This document shows positions 26,401 to 36,824 of a stretch of DNA of 64,000 nucleotides, in pieces. Position numbers and translations under genes: made by a program. The stretch is from Tubiluchus corallicola. Taxonomy: Eukaryota; Priapulida; Priapulimorpha; Priapulimorphida; Tubiluchidae. Location of the stretch: positions 127,768 to 191,767 of the forward strand of contig JAQGDQ010000110.1 of NCBI GenBank assembly GCA_030141605.1, written 5' to 3'. Numbering within the stretch: the stretch's first letter is position 1; the number at the start of each line of letters is the position of its first letter. The notes under the pieces were generated by a model. The model did no database searches and had not been told where the DNA came from. It saw only the letters and a program-made list of their open reading frames with translations.

Positions 26401-27883
26401 TCGATAAGGGAGGACTTACTGTACATTACTTCATTTCATACAGCCAATATTGCCCTTGTCAAAAGAAGTAGAACAAACTGCATTAAACTATATTAGCACA
26501 AAGATGTTTTTTGTATCAGCAAGCCATCTTCTGATCAAAAGTGGTATTAATGAGTACCAATTTATTTAGTTGTGCAATATCCAAACAATATTCTAAATTG
26601 CTGTTTATTTCACCTTTTCCAAATTTGCCAGTAATGTCTGGATAACAATTATACCTTAAACTAGTTTTTGCATTAAAATTGCCTGCTACTGTTAGAATAT
26701 CAAGATCGCATACTGTCAGTGTGATACTGTCTAAGTCACTGTTGAACGTACTGCAGGATTTTTCTCACTAGATAATTGCATAGGCAAACATAACTGAACA
26801 TTATTGGTTATTGATCATTATCTTAATCATGCAAATCCATTCAGACAAATGCTGAAATTTGAATTTATGCTCCTGTTTGGTAAAATCCCAACACCACTAA
26901 CCCTACAATAAATGAAGCCTGTATAATAAAGATTATAGCTTTTCCCAGTTTTTGATGATTATTCTGCTGACAGATTTCTTGTACTGACAGTTTATCTAAT
27001 TTATAAGACTACATATCATCAGCTAGATAGGTGCGCAGTAAAAGTGGCACAGGTAAGAATGGTGCAGGAAAAAAGTGGCACTGTGAGCCATTTTACATAC
27101 TGTTGTGTTTTGTTTCTCTCGGAAGGCTCTGTAGAGAAAACCAGAAAACATGTCAAATTAAACTAGTTTATTAAGGGAGAATTCTACAACACAAAAGTAT
27201 GAAGGAACGCGAAATGTTTACAGTAAACGTGAAAATCTGGAAAACGTTTGTGTGTATCTGAAAATACAAGAGAATGTGCAAGTGAGCATTCGTGCAAATC
27301 TGCGTGTGTTTTAGCGGCCAGCTTTGCCTTATATATAAATGCCAGGGAATATTCTAGAAGTTTCTTTCTAGAACATTCTACTAGGTAAGACGATTATTCT
27401 ATTATGCTATGGAACATTCTACAATGTTCTATTTAATTCTAATAGATGCCAGCGATCTCCACAACACATACATTCCAGCTAGATAACCTACACAAGTTTT
27501 CTTTTTCAGGGCAGCCATAATAATTTATTAAGAAACTTTATTATGTGCATGCTTGTTTTCTTGTAATTTTGTATTTTCACAATTTATATACATACATATA
27601 CATCCTGTTATTGTAGACGAAATGAAAAGTAGAATTCTCCAATAAAATTTAAAGGTTATGGAGTATAGACATTTCTCGCTAAAGGGATTTTATTTTTAAT
27701 TAGTTGCGCGAGTCACCAACAACTGCCAATAAAACCAGCAATGTATCAATTGCCAATAAATCTTCAAATTGAAAAAACATTACTTTTTAATTCGATATCA
27801 AGCTCAGCCAAAGCAGTCGCGAATGAATTACCTGTGACAACAGCAAGCCGACCGGCTAACGCATTCGTGAAGGCGGCTGACAT
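20450..27883 (-). CDS. HSD17B8: HSD17B8, short-chain dehydrogenase (17-beta-HSD 8 / mitochondrial ketoacyl-ACP reductase alpha subunit)
   Basis: Five minus-strand exons, in transcript order 27832-27883, 25673-25801, 23023-23222, 20924-21233 and 20450-20541, join in phase (1,1,0,1) to 260 aa; the human protein has 261. The start is ATG at 27883-27881 (MSAAFTNALAGRLAVVTG). The Rossmann motif TGGGSGIG is at residues 17-24, NAAG is in exon 3, and the catalytic Ser155, Tyr168 and Lys172 are in SSVVGKMGNIGQTNYAASK. The end is STMEVTGGMAM. In vertebrates it oxidises oestradiol with NAD+ and, with CBR4, forms the mitochondrial 3-ketoacyl-ACP reductase of type II fatty acid synthesis. Exon 2 uses a weak donor (GTAAAA), picked because only it keeps phase; an in-frame GTACCT 14 bp further does not. 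Intron 1 holds a solo LTR and a MITE. Confidence 0.92.
22901..22938. repeat. Tetranucleotide microsatellite
   Basis: Short run of TGAC/TTAC/TAAC units in HSD17B8 intron 3. Confidence 0.7.
25819..26421. mobile_element. Pogo/Tigger-like MITE in HSD17B8 intron 1
   Basis: Terminal inverted repeats begin CAGTAAGTCCTC at both ends and are flanked by TA (25817-25818 and 26422-26423), the Tc1/mariner superfamily target duplication. Subterminal sequence contains GTTAAGCAAAACGTAG-type motifs resembling Tigger ends. There is no transposase ORF in 603 bp, so it is non-autonomous. The left end is 16 bp from the exon 2 splice acceptor. Confidence 0.8.
27329..27340 (-). promoter_or_regulatory. TATA box of the solo LTR
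   Basis: TTATATATAA on the minus strand, about 10 bp downstream of the HSE cluster, as in an LTR U3/R boundary. Confidence 0.55.
27347..27380 (-). promoter_or_regulatory. Tandem heat-shock elements in the solo LTR
   Basis: TTCTAGAAGTTTC (27352-27364) and TTCTAGAACATTC (27366-27378) are each perfect three-unit HSEs (alternating TTC and GAA at 5-bp spacing). They lie immediately upstream of the minus-strand TATA box. A further GAAcaTTC pair is at 27412-27420. Confidence 0.65.
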
Positions 27884-30681
27884 TTTCACATTTGCCTTTA
27901 CTCAGAGAAATCTTAGAAGAAGAACGCATACAGCTACTCAATTATCGTTGCATTATTTTTCCGTAAGTGCACCATGCAGACGGAGGTCATCATCAAACGA
28001 CCGAGTTTTTTAGTTCGAATTCGATTCGAACTTAAAATTGTAGATTCGAATAATTTAACGCTTTAAGTAAATACGTTTTTATCCTTAAAACGTTTGAAAC
28101 ATCATGCAATCAGCACAATATAGCTGTGATTTCTGTGCACAATTCTTAAACAAATTATTAATGTTCTTACTGCAGAATAAATTCAGGTAATACACTATCT
28201 GCGCCGTTTTATACTAATATTATTGGCGCCAACTCTGCCAGTCTTAAAAACGCAAATCTTTTATGCTTTTTGAAGGGCAGAGGTCTTCTGCAGTAATACT
28301 GCTTTCTTGAATTTCTTCCCTGGGATCTCTCCTTCCCAGAGCGAGAGAGAGAGAACCGCAGACAATTATTTAAAATCAAACGAAAGTTTAAACCTTTAGA
28401 TTCATGACAGTAAACCGTTGTTTACTCGAGATCTTAGGTTCACAACTTCGCAATAGAATTTTTTATGGCAATTAGGACCAAGGCGTGGCGACAGCTTAAA
28501 ATTAAATTATTGTTTTGCCTTCTACGAGTAGAAACGCCTGGAGGAGGCCGCACGGATTCTGAAATGCAACGTGAACGTGAATATTCCTCGTGTGAAAGTA
28601 TGTATTCCCTCATGACACTAGCCGAAGTAAGATAATTTGGCACCCGTAAGGAACGACACTGCGCATGTGTAACTCTCGCTGTATTTCATGTGGGCAAGTA
28701 AAGTGGTACGCGGTAACGGAGAAACTGGGGTATTGGCTGAAGCATCTGTTATTTTTTAATGTTAAGCTCAGTTCGTACCTTTGTCCCTCACTTGCATGCA
28801 ATACTCGCACTGTTCATAGTGCTGTGCTTGCTGGGGCCTTCGGTTGTCTACTTTACTACCTCTCAATAAGCTCTATTTGACGTGACATCATAGCATTGAG
28901 TGTCATGGCAGGCGGCAATATTTGCTGCAGGGCCAACGGCGCACAATTTAAGTAGTAATATAATTAAAAGTACGCATCATAACTGTCTTAAAAGTTAAGA
29001 GATAAATAATTCCTCTTACGCTATAAAAGGAAATAACATGAAATATAGTGTTATAGGACTTTTAAAGTTGTTTAACCCTTAAGTCCATATAACATTAGAT
29101 GCACCATGAGTGCTTTCCACGGCGCTATTACACTTTCGCATCGCCTACCTTTTTCTAGGTTATTACTCGTTTCTAGGCGCGTACGTCATTATTCTATTAT
29201 TCTTACGTCATCAGTGAATGTTTCCGCTAATCTAGTTGTAATTTAATCATATATTTAGGTATAATTACGCTGTATTCACAGTTCTACACCTATACAGGTT
29301 GCATCGCCATCTTGTTTGTGTGTGTAGTCACGTGACGAATTTCGTACTAGTTTATGCATTATCAGGGCCTAGCTTAAAAGCACGTGACACACTTTCATCT
29401 TCACCGCATTTACGAAATAAAGAAAAAACCTTTACTTTTTTATAATCTTATACTATAGTAATAATACTACAGTAATAAATAAAATTAATGATAAATAACT
29501 GTTCCGTTCCAGGCCCACCCGCGATACATAACAAACTCCCGTAGCTGCAACCCTAATAATCATAAATTATGCCAAGAAACTAAAAATACATGTTAAGGGC
29601 CACATCGTCACTGTGCGAGAACGATTGCGCATTAGTGGTGTAAACACAGTTATGCACGTGGAGCTTTTTGCATTATGGCGGCGATAAGTAATGTATGATT
29701 TTAATCTGGAATTATAAAGCGTAAAAAGCACTAATATTATGGGAATATGGTGTATATTACGCCTGTTGGTCTGCTTTTTGGCCTGCAGGCGTGAAAAGAA
29801 CCAATAGGCCAGGAAAAGCTAGGCGGGGCGAAAGTGTAATAGCGCCGCTTTCCACTAATGTTTTTGACTTACATCTGATTTTGTTTTTTGTCTTACACTC
29901 TATTTGTTTTCCAACTCTGGTTATGACAAAATGTTTCAAGCTATTTGATTTATTGAAAAAAGTCGTTTGGTCTCTCAATTTTAATCACAATGCAGGAAAA
30001 GAAACAAACAAATTCTTTCCCCTGTGGTTGCACAACAGTTGAAAGCTCTGTTACTGATGAAGCATTCAATGCAGGAACGCTTGTACCAGGTAGCAGTGTC
30101 ATAGTAGAATTTGTGCCTGCTTAATTTACCAGCAAAGTTCTTTTGCCAATGATATGCTATATTTGTTTTGCATAGTTTTATAACAATAATATAGCCAAAA
30201 CGTTTGTCTCTATACAATAGCTGCACAGCGGCATGCAATCACACTTGAGCATATAAATTAGATGTAATGATGGCAGCCAGGAGGTCCATAGTTCAATGCT
30301 GGATTATTTCTGTCTTGTACTCTACAGCGAGCATAATGACAACGTAAAATGCGAACTGAATCCAGCAAATTTATAGAAAGATTCTGCCAGACTCCACTAT
30401 TTACAAATGCCAGTATACATTGGTTTTGTAAGGGGCAAATTACAAGTGGGGTAAAATAAACAGCATTTGTCAAAGAGAACTGTTGACATTGTAAACTCAA
30501 TCTGACAGACAAGCACAATCTTATAATTTTAACTAAGCACTAAATTTTATTACCAATCCAAGAATCCAAGTTAGTATTCAGAGAATTATTAACTAAGACA
30601 TTTGTGAATTTATATACCGTCTCGTATTAAAGGTTTTTTGGTTTTTTTGGAATAACATAAACTTTGGCTTGACAGAGAGTA

Positions 30682-30728
<47 letters not shown>

Positions 30729-30755
30729 TGTATATGTAATGCATATTGTGTATAT
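27884..30755. other. HSD17B8 upstream region and intergenic DNA
   Basis: Holds the HSD17B8 promoter. A short palindrome, AGTTCGAAT / ATTCGAACT arms at 28012-28020 and 28024-28032, is 130 bp upstream of the start. Short ORFs have no recognisable family. The part near 29.1-29.7 kb has several scattered ACGTCA and CACGTG motifs but no gene was recognised. Confidence 0.45.
30686..30723. repeat. (TA)n microsatellite
   Basis: About 18 uninterrupted TA units just downstream of the protease stop codon. Confidence 0.95.
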
Positions 30756-32220
30756 CTAACTGGTGTAGACACATTTAACCAAAATTTCACGAATTCTCAT
30801 TTTAATGAAATACAACATTGAGAAACATCTAACTATATAATTTTTCATAGTTATGTCATGTTTTGGAGTTGTACTTCGTACAGATGTTACACAGCCCTTT
30901 TTCTTGAGGCATTTTGATTTTTTATAATAATACTTTACACGTTCAATCCAATTCAAATAATGAGAAATTTTGACAGCAACGTTCACATTCTCATGCCTCC
31001 ATTGAGGGTCATCGTCGTCTTTTGACTCATCTGGTATTGCAAGAGAGCAATAAACACCAAACACTACACCCGTTCTTTTCAGCACCATTGGACCACCTGA
31101 ATCACCCTGTAGGTAGACAAAAGTATGATAAATGATACAATACCACCTGACGAGTTATTTACGTCATTTGACTTTTGTTAATCATCTACAAAACTACAGA
31201 AAAATCTTTTTCTCAGACTCAAAATATAAGTTTGCTGTACCTGTTATGTGTTTAAAATATTTGTATGCTAACATCCAAAGAATAAAGAGGAAGAAAGTGA
31301 AATGCAAATAAGAAAAGGAAGGATAAACATAGAGGGGGAGAAAGACAGAGAGTGCGAGAATGAAAGGAATTTGACGAAAGTTGAACCATGACTGAAATGT
31401 AGCGAGCAGCAATGTAAAAATCAAGACAATCAAATCTTGCTGAGTTTTGCTAATCATTTAAAAGTGCTGTAAAAAAGCTTGAATTAGTAAGTAACCCAAT
31501 GCTTCGGGTTCTCAACTGTAGATTTATAAGATGATGTTCAGATCAATTTTGGTCTGTGAAAATGTTGTGGAAGTCTTCTGAAAAAGTTTACTTAAAACGC
31601 ATTGTGGAACAGTATGCTGGAAAAACATCATACATTAATTGTTCAACTTAAACTGTTGAACTGTTGAAACTGTTGAACTTAAGAGTGGAAAATCAGAAGT
31701 AAAAATTACTTTTCAGTAATGCACGAATATTATTTTAACTCCACGAATGTTAACTCCAACTGATTCTGAACTTGTTTTGTTTACGAATCGTTTTGAATTT
31801 TCGTTCTGGAGTTTAATTTTAGAGGTAGAAAGGCTAACAATAATTTAATTAATTAAATTAAATTAATAACAAATTATCATCAAACATTTATTTCATTTAT
31901 CGCAACCATTCAAGGCGTAAGAATTGAGAAACAAAGTATCAATAGGCCTTAATTTTTAACAAAGGCTTATTTTAGCCATCATTAGATGCAAACCCAGAAT
32001 ATGTATATAATTTTGAATTTGAGATGCTGCTGTAGTTGAAAACGTTCTACTGATTGTTTTAAAATACGTGAAAAGTTGTGCTTCTTGTTTATACTTACCG
32101 AAGTTGTATAGCGCGATCGATGACGTGCGCAGATAAAAATTGTTCTATTGTATGGCGGGCACTCACCTTTAAAACTTATTATGAAATCTGCCTTCTGCAG
32201 ATGTTGAGTTATCGGATAGT
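30756..32220 (-). CDS. Trypsin-like serine protease, two C-terminal exons (5' end not found)
   Basis: Minus-strand exons 32099-32220 and 30756-31106 join in phase 0 (donor TTCG|GTAAGT, acceptor CTACAG|GGTGAT). The first gives LQKADFIISF, then a Cys and FICARHRSR, as in the LQxAxxxxxxxxC...MICAG block of S1 proteases. The second opens with GDSGGPMVL, the catalytic serine motif, and runs through ISHYLNWIERV, the usual final helix. About 55 extra residues rich in Lys and Cys follow that helix before the stop. The His and Asp exons are not visible; they may lie beyond or have been disrupted by the retroelement block upstream. Inside exon 32099-32220 there is an extra good donor (AAAG|GTGAGT). Substrate unknown. 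Confidence 0.75.
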
Positions 32221-33233
32221 CTGCAAATTATAAAGTTGCTATGAAATATACAAACGAGGTGTCACAAAAAACACTATAGCGCATAGTCCCAAACTAGTAA
32301 AAGACAATGTTCCTGGCGTAAAGATGCCGTAGGGAATGAAAGCAGCCCATGTAAATGTTCCCTGACATAAAGGCCTACCTTGATATTTGTATAAAGATGC
32401 AACAAACTTATTTTAATCAAGTTTGCCTATTCACTTTTCTGTTACATGAATCTACCATCGACTTCTACATTTTTTTTGTTGGAAACAAAAATGCTGTTGA
32501 CGCAATAGGTTTTCTTTGATGATAGTAATACACCATAAAATCACAAATAAACCAGAGCTTGTAAACAATGTAATAGTAACAAAGTCGAAGATGAATTAGA
32601 CATGATGCTCATCTGCCGTAAATATGAACATAGTAGACATGTGACGGCCCCATTGATCAATGGTGCTTCACTCCGATACTGGCATCAGTTTGAGTTATAT
32701 TTGCCCTTGCACCACTATTGCTATTACTGTTATTGCTCGTAACTACCTCATAGTAGCCTACTGTTTATAACTATTGTTATTACTATTATTGCTCGTAGTT
32801 ACCTCATAGTAGCCTACTGTTTATAGCTACCTTGTTTGAGCATAGACAGTAATACGTATTTAGTTTGTTCTAGCTCTTCACCCTTTACAGTGGTAATCGC
32901 TTATTCTATGAAGCACTTGCTTGACGCTGACCTATTTTCTGATCGCCGTTACCTGTGTGGAAATAGACAGGCAGTATGGGCTATGCGACAAACAGTTACA
33001 TACACTCCAAAAGTAGTTGATATGCTTTCACCTTTTAACTAGCCCAGACAAACGTAGAACGATTATCAGCAGCTTGATGCTTTGAATCTTTATTGTTCCA
33101 AACTACACTAATGAATAAAGCGCTAGTTGCAGTGTAATTGTTATGGAGGAACGTGGTACACCCACTGTGAGATGATGATTAGTGGCCGTATTTGATGGAC
33201 TGGTAGATAACCACACCTGGTGAGACCATCGTC
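32221..33233. other. Region upstream of protease exons, with a 56-bp tandem duplication
   Basis: No protease exon was recognised here. At 32731-32828 a 56-bp unit (TATTGCTCGTA...CATAGTAGCCTACTGTTTATA) is present twice. TGTGACGG near 32639 resembles the start of some Ty3 LTRs and an AATAAA is near 33114, so 32639-33200 may be an LTR remnant; it does not match the candidate LTR at 45362-45830. Confidence 0.4.
32731..32828. repeat. 56-bp tandem duplication
   Basis: TATTGCTCGTA...CCTACTGTTTATA twice (starts 32731 and 32787) with few differences. Confidence 0.85.
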
Positions 33234-35846
33234 GTGGTGGAAGTTGGCCACGTTTTATCTGAACAAGGAGTTGCTACAGATCCGGCCAAGGTCTCAGCAA
33301 TTAAGAACGTTTCACCTCCTACGGACATTAAGAAGTTAAGAACCTTTTTAGGTTTAGCTACGTATTACCATAAATTTGTCAAAAATTTTGCGATAATAGC
33401 CGAACCATTACTAATGTTATTAAGAAAAGAAAATTCATTTCAATGGACGCATTTACAACAAGAGGCCTTTGACAAACTAAAAACAGTTTTAAACGGAAAC
33501 CCCAGTTTTGAAATACCCCGAGGTTAATGAAGGCTATATTGTTCACACTGATAGTTCGAATTTCGGTATAGGTGCTGTTCTTTCCCAGAAGGATTTTAAT
33601 GGACACCCACGCGTGATTGCGTATATGTCCGAAACCCTGAACCGTTCCCAACGTTTATAGCCTACATTTCAAAAGGAAGCGTATGCCATTGTGGCTAGCT
33701 TTAGAAAGTTTAAAACATATTTATATAATGCGCCAAATATAGAAGTCTATACAGACCATGCACCGTTAATTTACTTGTTTACAGCGGCTAGATTAAGGAA
33801 TCAATTACTGTCTCGATGGGTGGTTGAGCTATTACAGTATAACATTAATATTCATTATCAAAAGGGCACAACTAATACAGCTGCTGATGCGTTAAGTCGA
33901 TTACCAGCGTGTCCAGATTTTGCGGGAGCACTCCCCATCTCCTTTAGGGATTTTCAACGACAGTTTGTACAATATAATTCGCCTGAAAGATTAGCACAGA
34001 AATATAAATATTTAGTTGACCAAAAATCTACTTCGGAGAGGCGGAAAGGTATTAAAAGTGCAGAGATTATTGCTCAAATTAGCCTACAAATGTTACGTCA
34101 AACTGAACAAGAAAATAATTCGAATCAGACAATAACCAAAGAGATTTTACCTATAGAGGAAAATGTCTTAGAGGAAAACATTTGGACAGGTGAAGACCCA
34201 TTGCTAAACAGACTAGAAGTTGAACCAGTTGAAAATGAAAATACTTCATTTCAAATTCCGTTACCATCACAGGAAACCTCATCAGACCACCCAGCCACTC
34301 AATTAGAAGAAAATTCAAAAGAAGATGACCTAGACGAATTTGATGCACTACCTTTAGACTTAACAATAGTGCAACAATGGCAGTTATCTGACCCCAAATT
34401 AGCACCAATCATTCATGCTTTAACTTCACCTACACAAACCAGCGCCCAAGCAAAACATGCAGAAAATTTTTATATTGACGAACAGGGATTATTGTATAAA
34501 GTCCAAAATGATTCTGTCAATCTGGAACAAGAAAATTTACGTTTAGCTATCCCAGCTAAATTAACAAGTATCCTAATTAGAGGGTTTCATGATGAGTTTG
34601 CTGGCCATGCCTCGGTACAAAGAACCTACGACCGTCTTAAGAAACGATACTATTGGCCCGGCATGTTTGTACAAATTAAGAAACATGTAGACCAGTGTTT
34701 GAATTGTCAACACGTCGTTTGCGACCGCATCGTAAACCTTTAGGTGTCACAGAATTAGCCACTAAACCGTTTGAACATGTCTACCTGGACATATTAATGC
34801 TACCACAGACAGAATCTGGTTACAGATACTTACTAGTATTAATAGACCAATTAAGCAGTTGGATTGAAGCCTTCCCACTAGTTGATAAATCAGCTAATTC
34901 GGTTGCTAATATAATCCTTACGGAATATTTTTCTCACCACGGGGCAAGTAAGACCTTTTTTAGCGATCAAGGGACTGAGTTCAACAACCAACTTTTAAGA
35001 GCCTTATTAAAAGAATTTAGGGTAGTCCACGTTTTAGGAACTGCCTATCCTTCTAACTCCCAAGGGCAAGTTGAGCGGGCCAATAGAACAATAATTCAAC
35101 AGTTGTCATATGTTTGTCAACAAAAGTCGAGAGATTGGATCGAGTATTTGCCTCATGTCTTGTTTGCCTTGAGAACAATGCCAAATTCAACAGGCTATAG
35201 TCCGTTTTTCTTAATATACAACCGACACTGTGACTTACCGCTTGATAACATTCTCCAACTCAGATCTAAATATTACGGCTCTGATCCAGTTAGGCTAGAT
35301 CTAAACCGATTACACGAAGCTTTTCTGCACACCAGACAGCTCATGCATAAGAATCGCCTAGCTCATAAAAAACGCTATGATAGAACCACGCATACACCCC
35401 ATTTCAAAGTCGGCGACCCGGTATTTTTACGTAAAGTCAATTTAGACCCTGCTGAAAGTCATAAATTACAGCGACCTTGGTCTCCATTTTATTTAATTGT
35501 CAATAAAATTGATGAATCTCGTTTTAGAATTGTTCATAATACTACAGGTAAATTCAAAATATTCCACCCGGATCGTTTAAGAAAAGCCAATTTACCTTGT
35601 AATCAATGGCTATTACCAACAGGCGTATCGTCACATTCAAAATTAGCTGCAAAATCCGCCAGACCAAAATGTAAGTCGACATTGCACTATGTCCCCCCAT
35701 CAATGTCGGACAATGACTCTAATAGTTTACTTAATGAAACACAACCTATCCCAGTTCTGCCACCAAATTCACAATCTGTAAACAAAAATTTATTAGAACC
35801 TGACATCATAATTTCTGAATCCCCGCCCCCCCCCCCCCCAATTTAG
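33234..35846 (+). pseudogene. Ty3-type pol remnant (RT thumb, RNase H, integrase)
   Basis: Begins with the RT connection block (LRTFLGLATYYHKFVKNFA) and continues into RNase H with HTDSSNFGIGAVLSQ, KEAYAIVASFRKFKTYL, TDHAPLIYL and AADALSRLP. An acidic linker and the integrase follow, with the zinc-binding HxxH/CLNCQ part, first Asp in VYLDIL, second in FFSDQGTEFN and Glu in QGQVERANR, then a GPY/F-like C-terminus. Breaks: a one-base shift near 33515, a TAG at 33658-33660, a frame change near 34715-34740, and a 14-C run (35826-35839) that ends the frame. The catalytic residues of integrase are visible, but the frame is destroyed and the 5' half is absent. Confidence 0.85.
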
Positions 35847-35929
35847 ACATATACGAAAACGAACCTCAATCTAATATTTCTTCTAGCTCATCAAATTCGA
35901 CCCTAGACTCCATGCCACATTTAGAATGA

Positions 35930-36133
35930 ATGGAAGATTCAAATGAAACGCAAAATCTACTTCAAACCGACAAGGAACTTCAAATTGACAGTGAAATTCC
36001 CCCAATCATTAATCGCTCAATAAAACATTCATCAGATGCCGACACGCCTGTTAAGCGTGCTAGAATTAATTTAATTAAATTGCAAAAATCGGGGATTTTA
36101 AAAACATTGCGCCATAAATTTTGCAAACAATAA
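35930..36133 (+). CDS. Small ORF after pol, unknown function
   Basis: Starts at an ATG placed directly after a TGA that ends the frame continuing from pol past the C-run. It encodes 67 aa, acidic first half and basic second half (VKRARINLIKLQKSGILKTL). It may be the detached tail of pol rather than a separate gene. No family recognised. Confidence 0.3.
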   Translation: MEDSNETQNLLQTDKELQIDSEIPPIINRSIKHSSDADTPVKRARINLIKLQKSGILKTLRHKFCKQ

Positions 36134-36682
36134 ATTCCTACGACATTATGATTATATACCACTAACATTACAATTATAATATAAGGTCCGATTTTTGTGT
36201 TATAAAGCACTAGGGATATCACTTATATATCACCAATATATATATGTATTTATTCTCATATAATTTTATGGACCATGACGTAACAGGCCATTAATAAGGC
36301 AAGTATAATTTTGATTTATACTGAAACTGTTTAGAGTATGGTAATAATCTTCGATTTCCCGGGAACCTTCTTGTTTGTAACGTTTAGACATATCAGACGA
36401 GACAGTTATGCATTATCGATGATTTCCATACAAATGCTTTTATTAAAACAGTCAATAAGCGTACCATCTTCGGCAACGAACTTATTCAGTAAGTAAAAAT
36501 AGTTTCCTTACTCCCTCGCCATAAACCTGAAGCCGTACTAAAAGCTCGAATTTCATGACTTGATTGTTAGACTTTCGTGATTTATGACCAAAGACTTCAA
36601 GTCTTAGAATGATTCAGCTTTCTGCGCCTCCAAATATACAAGCGGACATAAGACTCTTAATTTAAGTACATGGGATGCTGAC

Positions 36683-36763
36683 TGTTATGTATTTATCTAA
36701 TTGTGATGTCTGGTGAATAAATTATGTTTATCAGTAATGGCTGCTTGTGCGTAGTTCACAATA
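36683..36763 (+). repeat. 5' LTR, 81 bp
   Basis: Begins TGTTATG and ends CACAATA. It contains AATAAA (GTGAATAAATT). Very short for a Ty3 LTR, and it does not end in CA; the boundary is set by the 5-bp target duplication and by identity with the 3' copy. Confidence 0.88.
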
Positions 36764-36768
36764 AAATG

Positions 36769-36786
36769 TGGCGACTCTTGATGGGA
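36769..36786 (+). promoter_or_regulatory. Candidate primer binding site
   Basis: TGGCGACTCTTGATGGGA, starting 5 nt after the 5' LTR, opens with TGG as expected for pairing with a tRNA CCA end. The tRNA was not identified. Confidence 0.4.
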
Positions 36787-36824
36787 TAGTTATCGCTGTA
36801 TGAAGATTTTTAGTGAAAATTTAG

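Larger units (their letters stand above)
27101..27466 (-). mobile_element. Solo LTR with heat-shock elements, HSD17B8 intron 1
   Basis: A 366-bp unit begins TGTTGTG and ends CACAACA and is flanked by a perfect 5-bp duplication CATAC (27096-27100, 27467-27471): TG...CA ends plus 5-bp target duplication define an LTR. Read on the minus strand it has the expected order: U3 with TTC/GAA pentamer arrays, a TATATATAAGG box, an AATAAA (27164-27172 region) and a U5 ending at 27101. No internal retroelement sequence remains, so it is a solo LTR. It is in the same orientation as HSD17B8 and lies about 1.3 kb upstream of exon 2. Confidence 0.8.

Noticed and set aside
32639-33200. 5' LTR of the old retroelement
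   Set aside because: LTR-like start and an AATAAA are present, but no shared sequence with the candidate 3' LTR at 45362-45830 could be seen, so it is not listed as an LTR.
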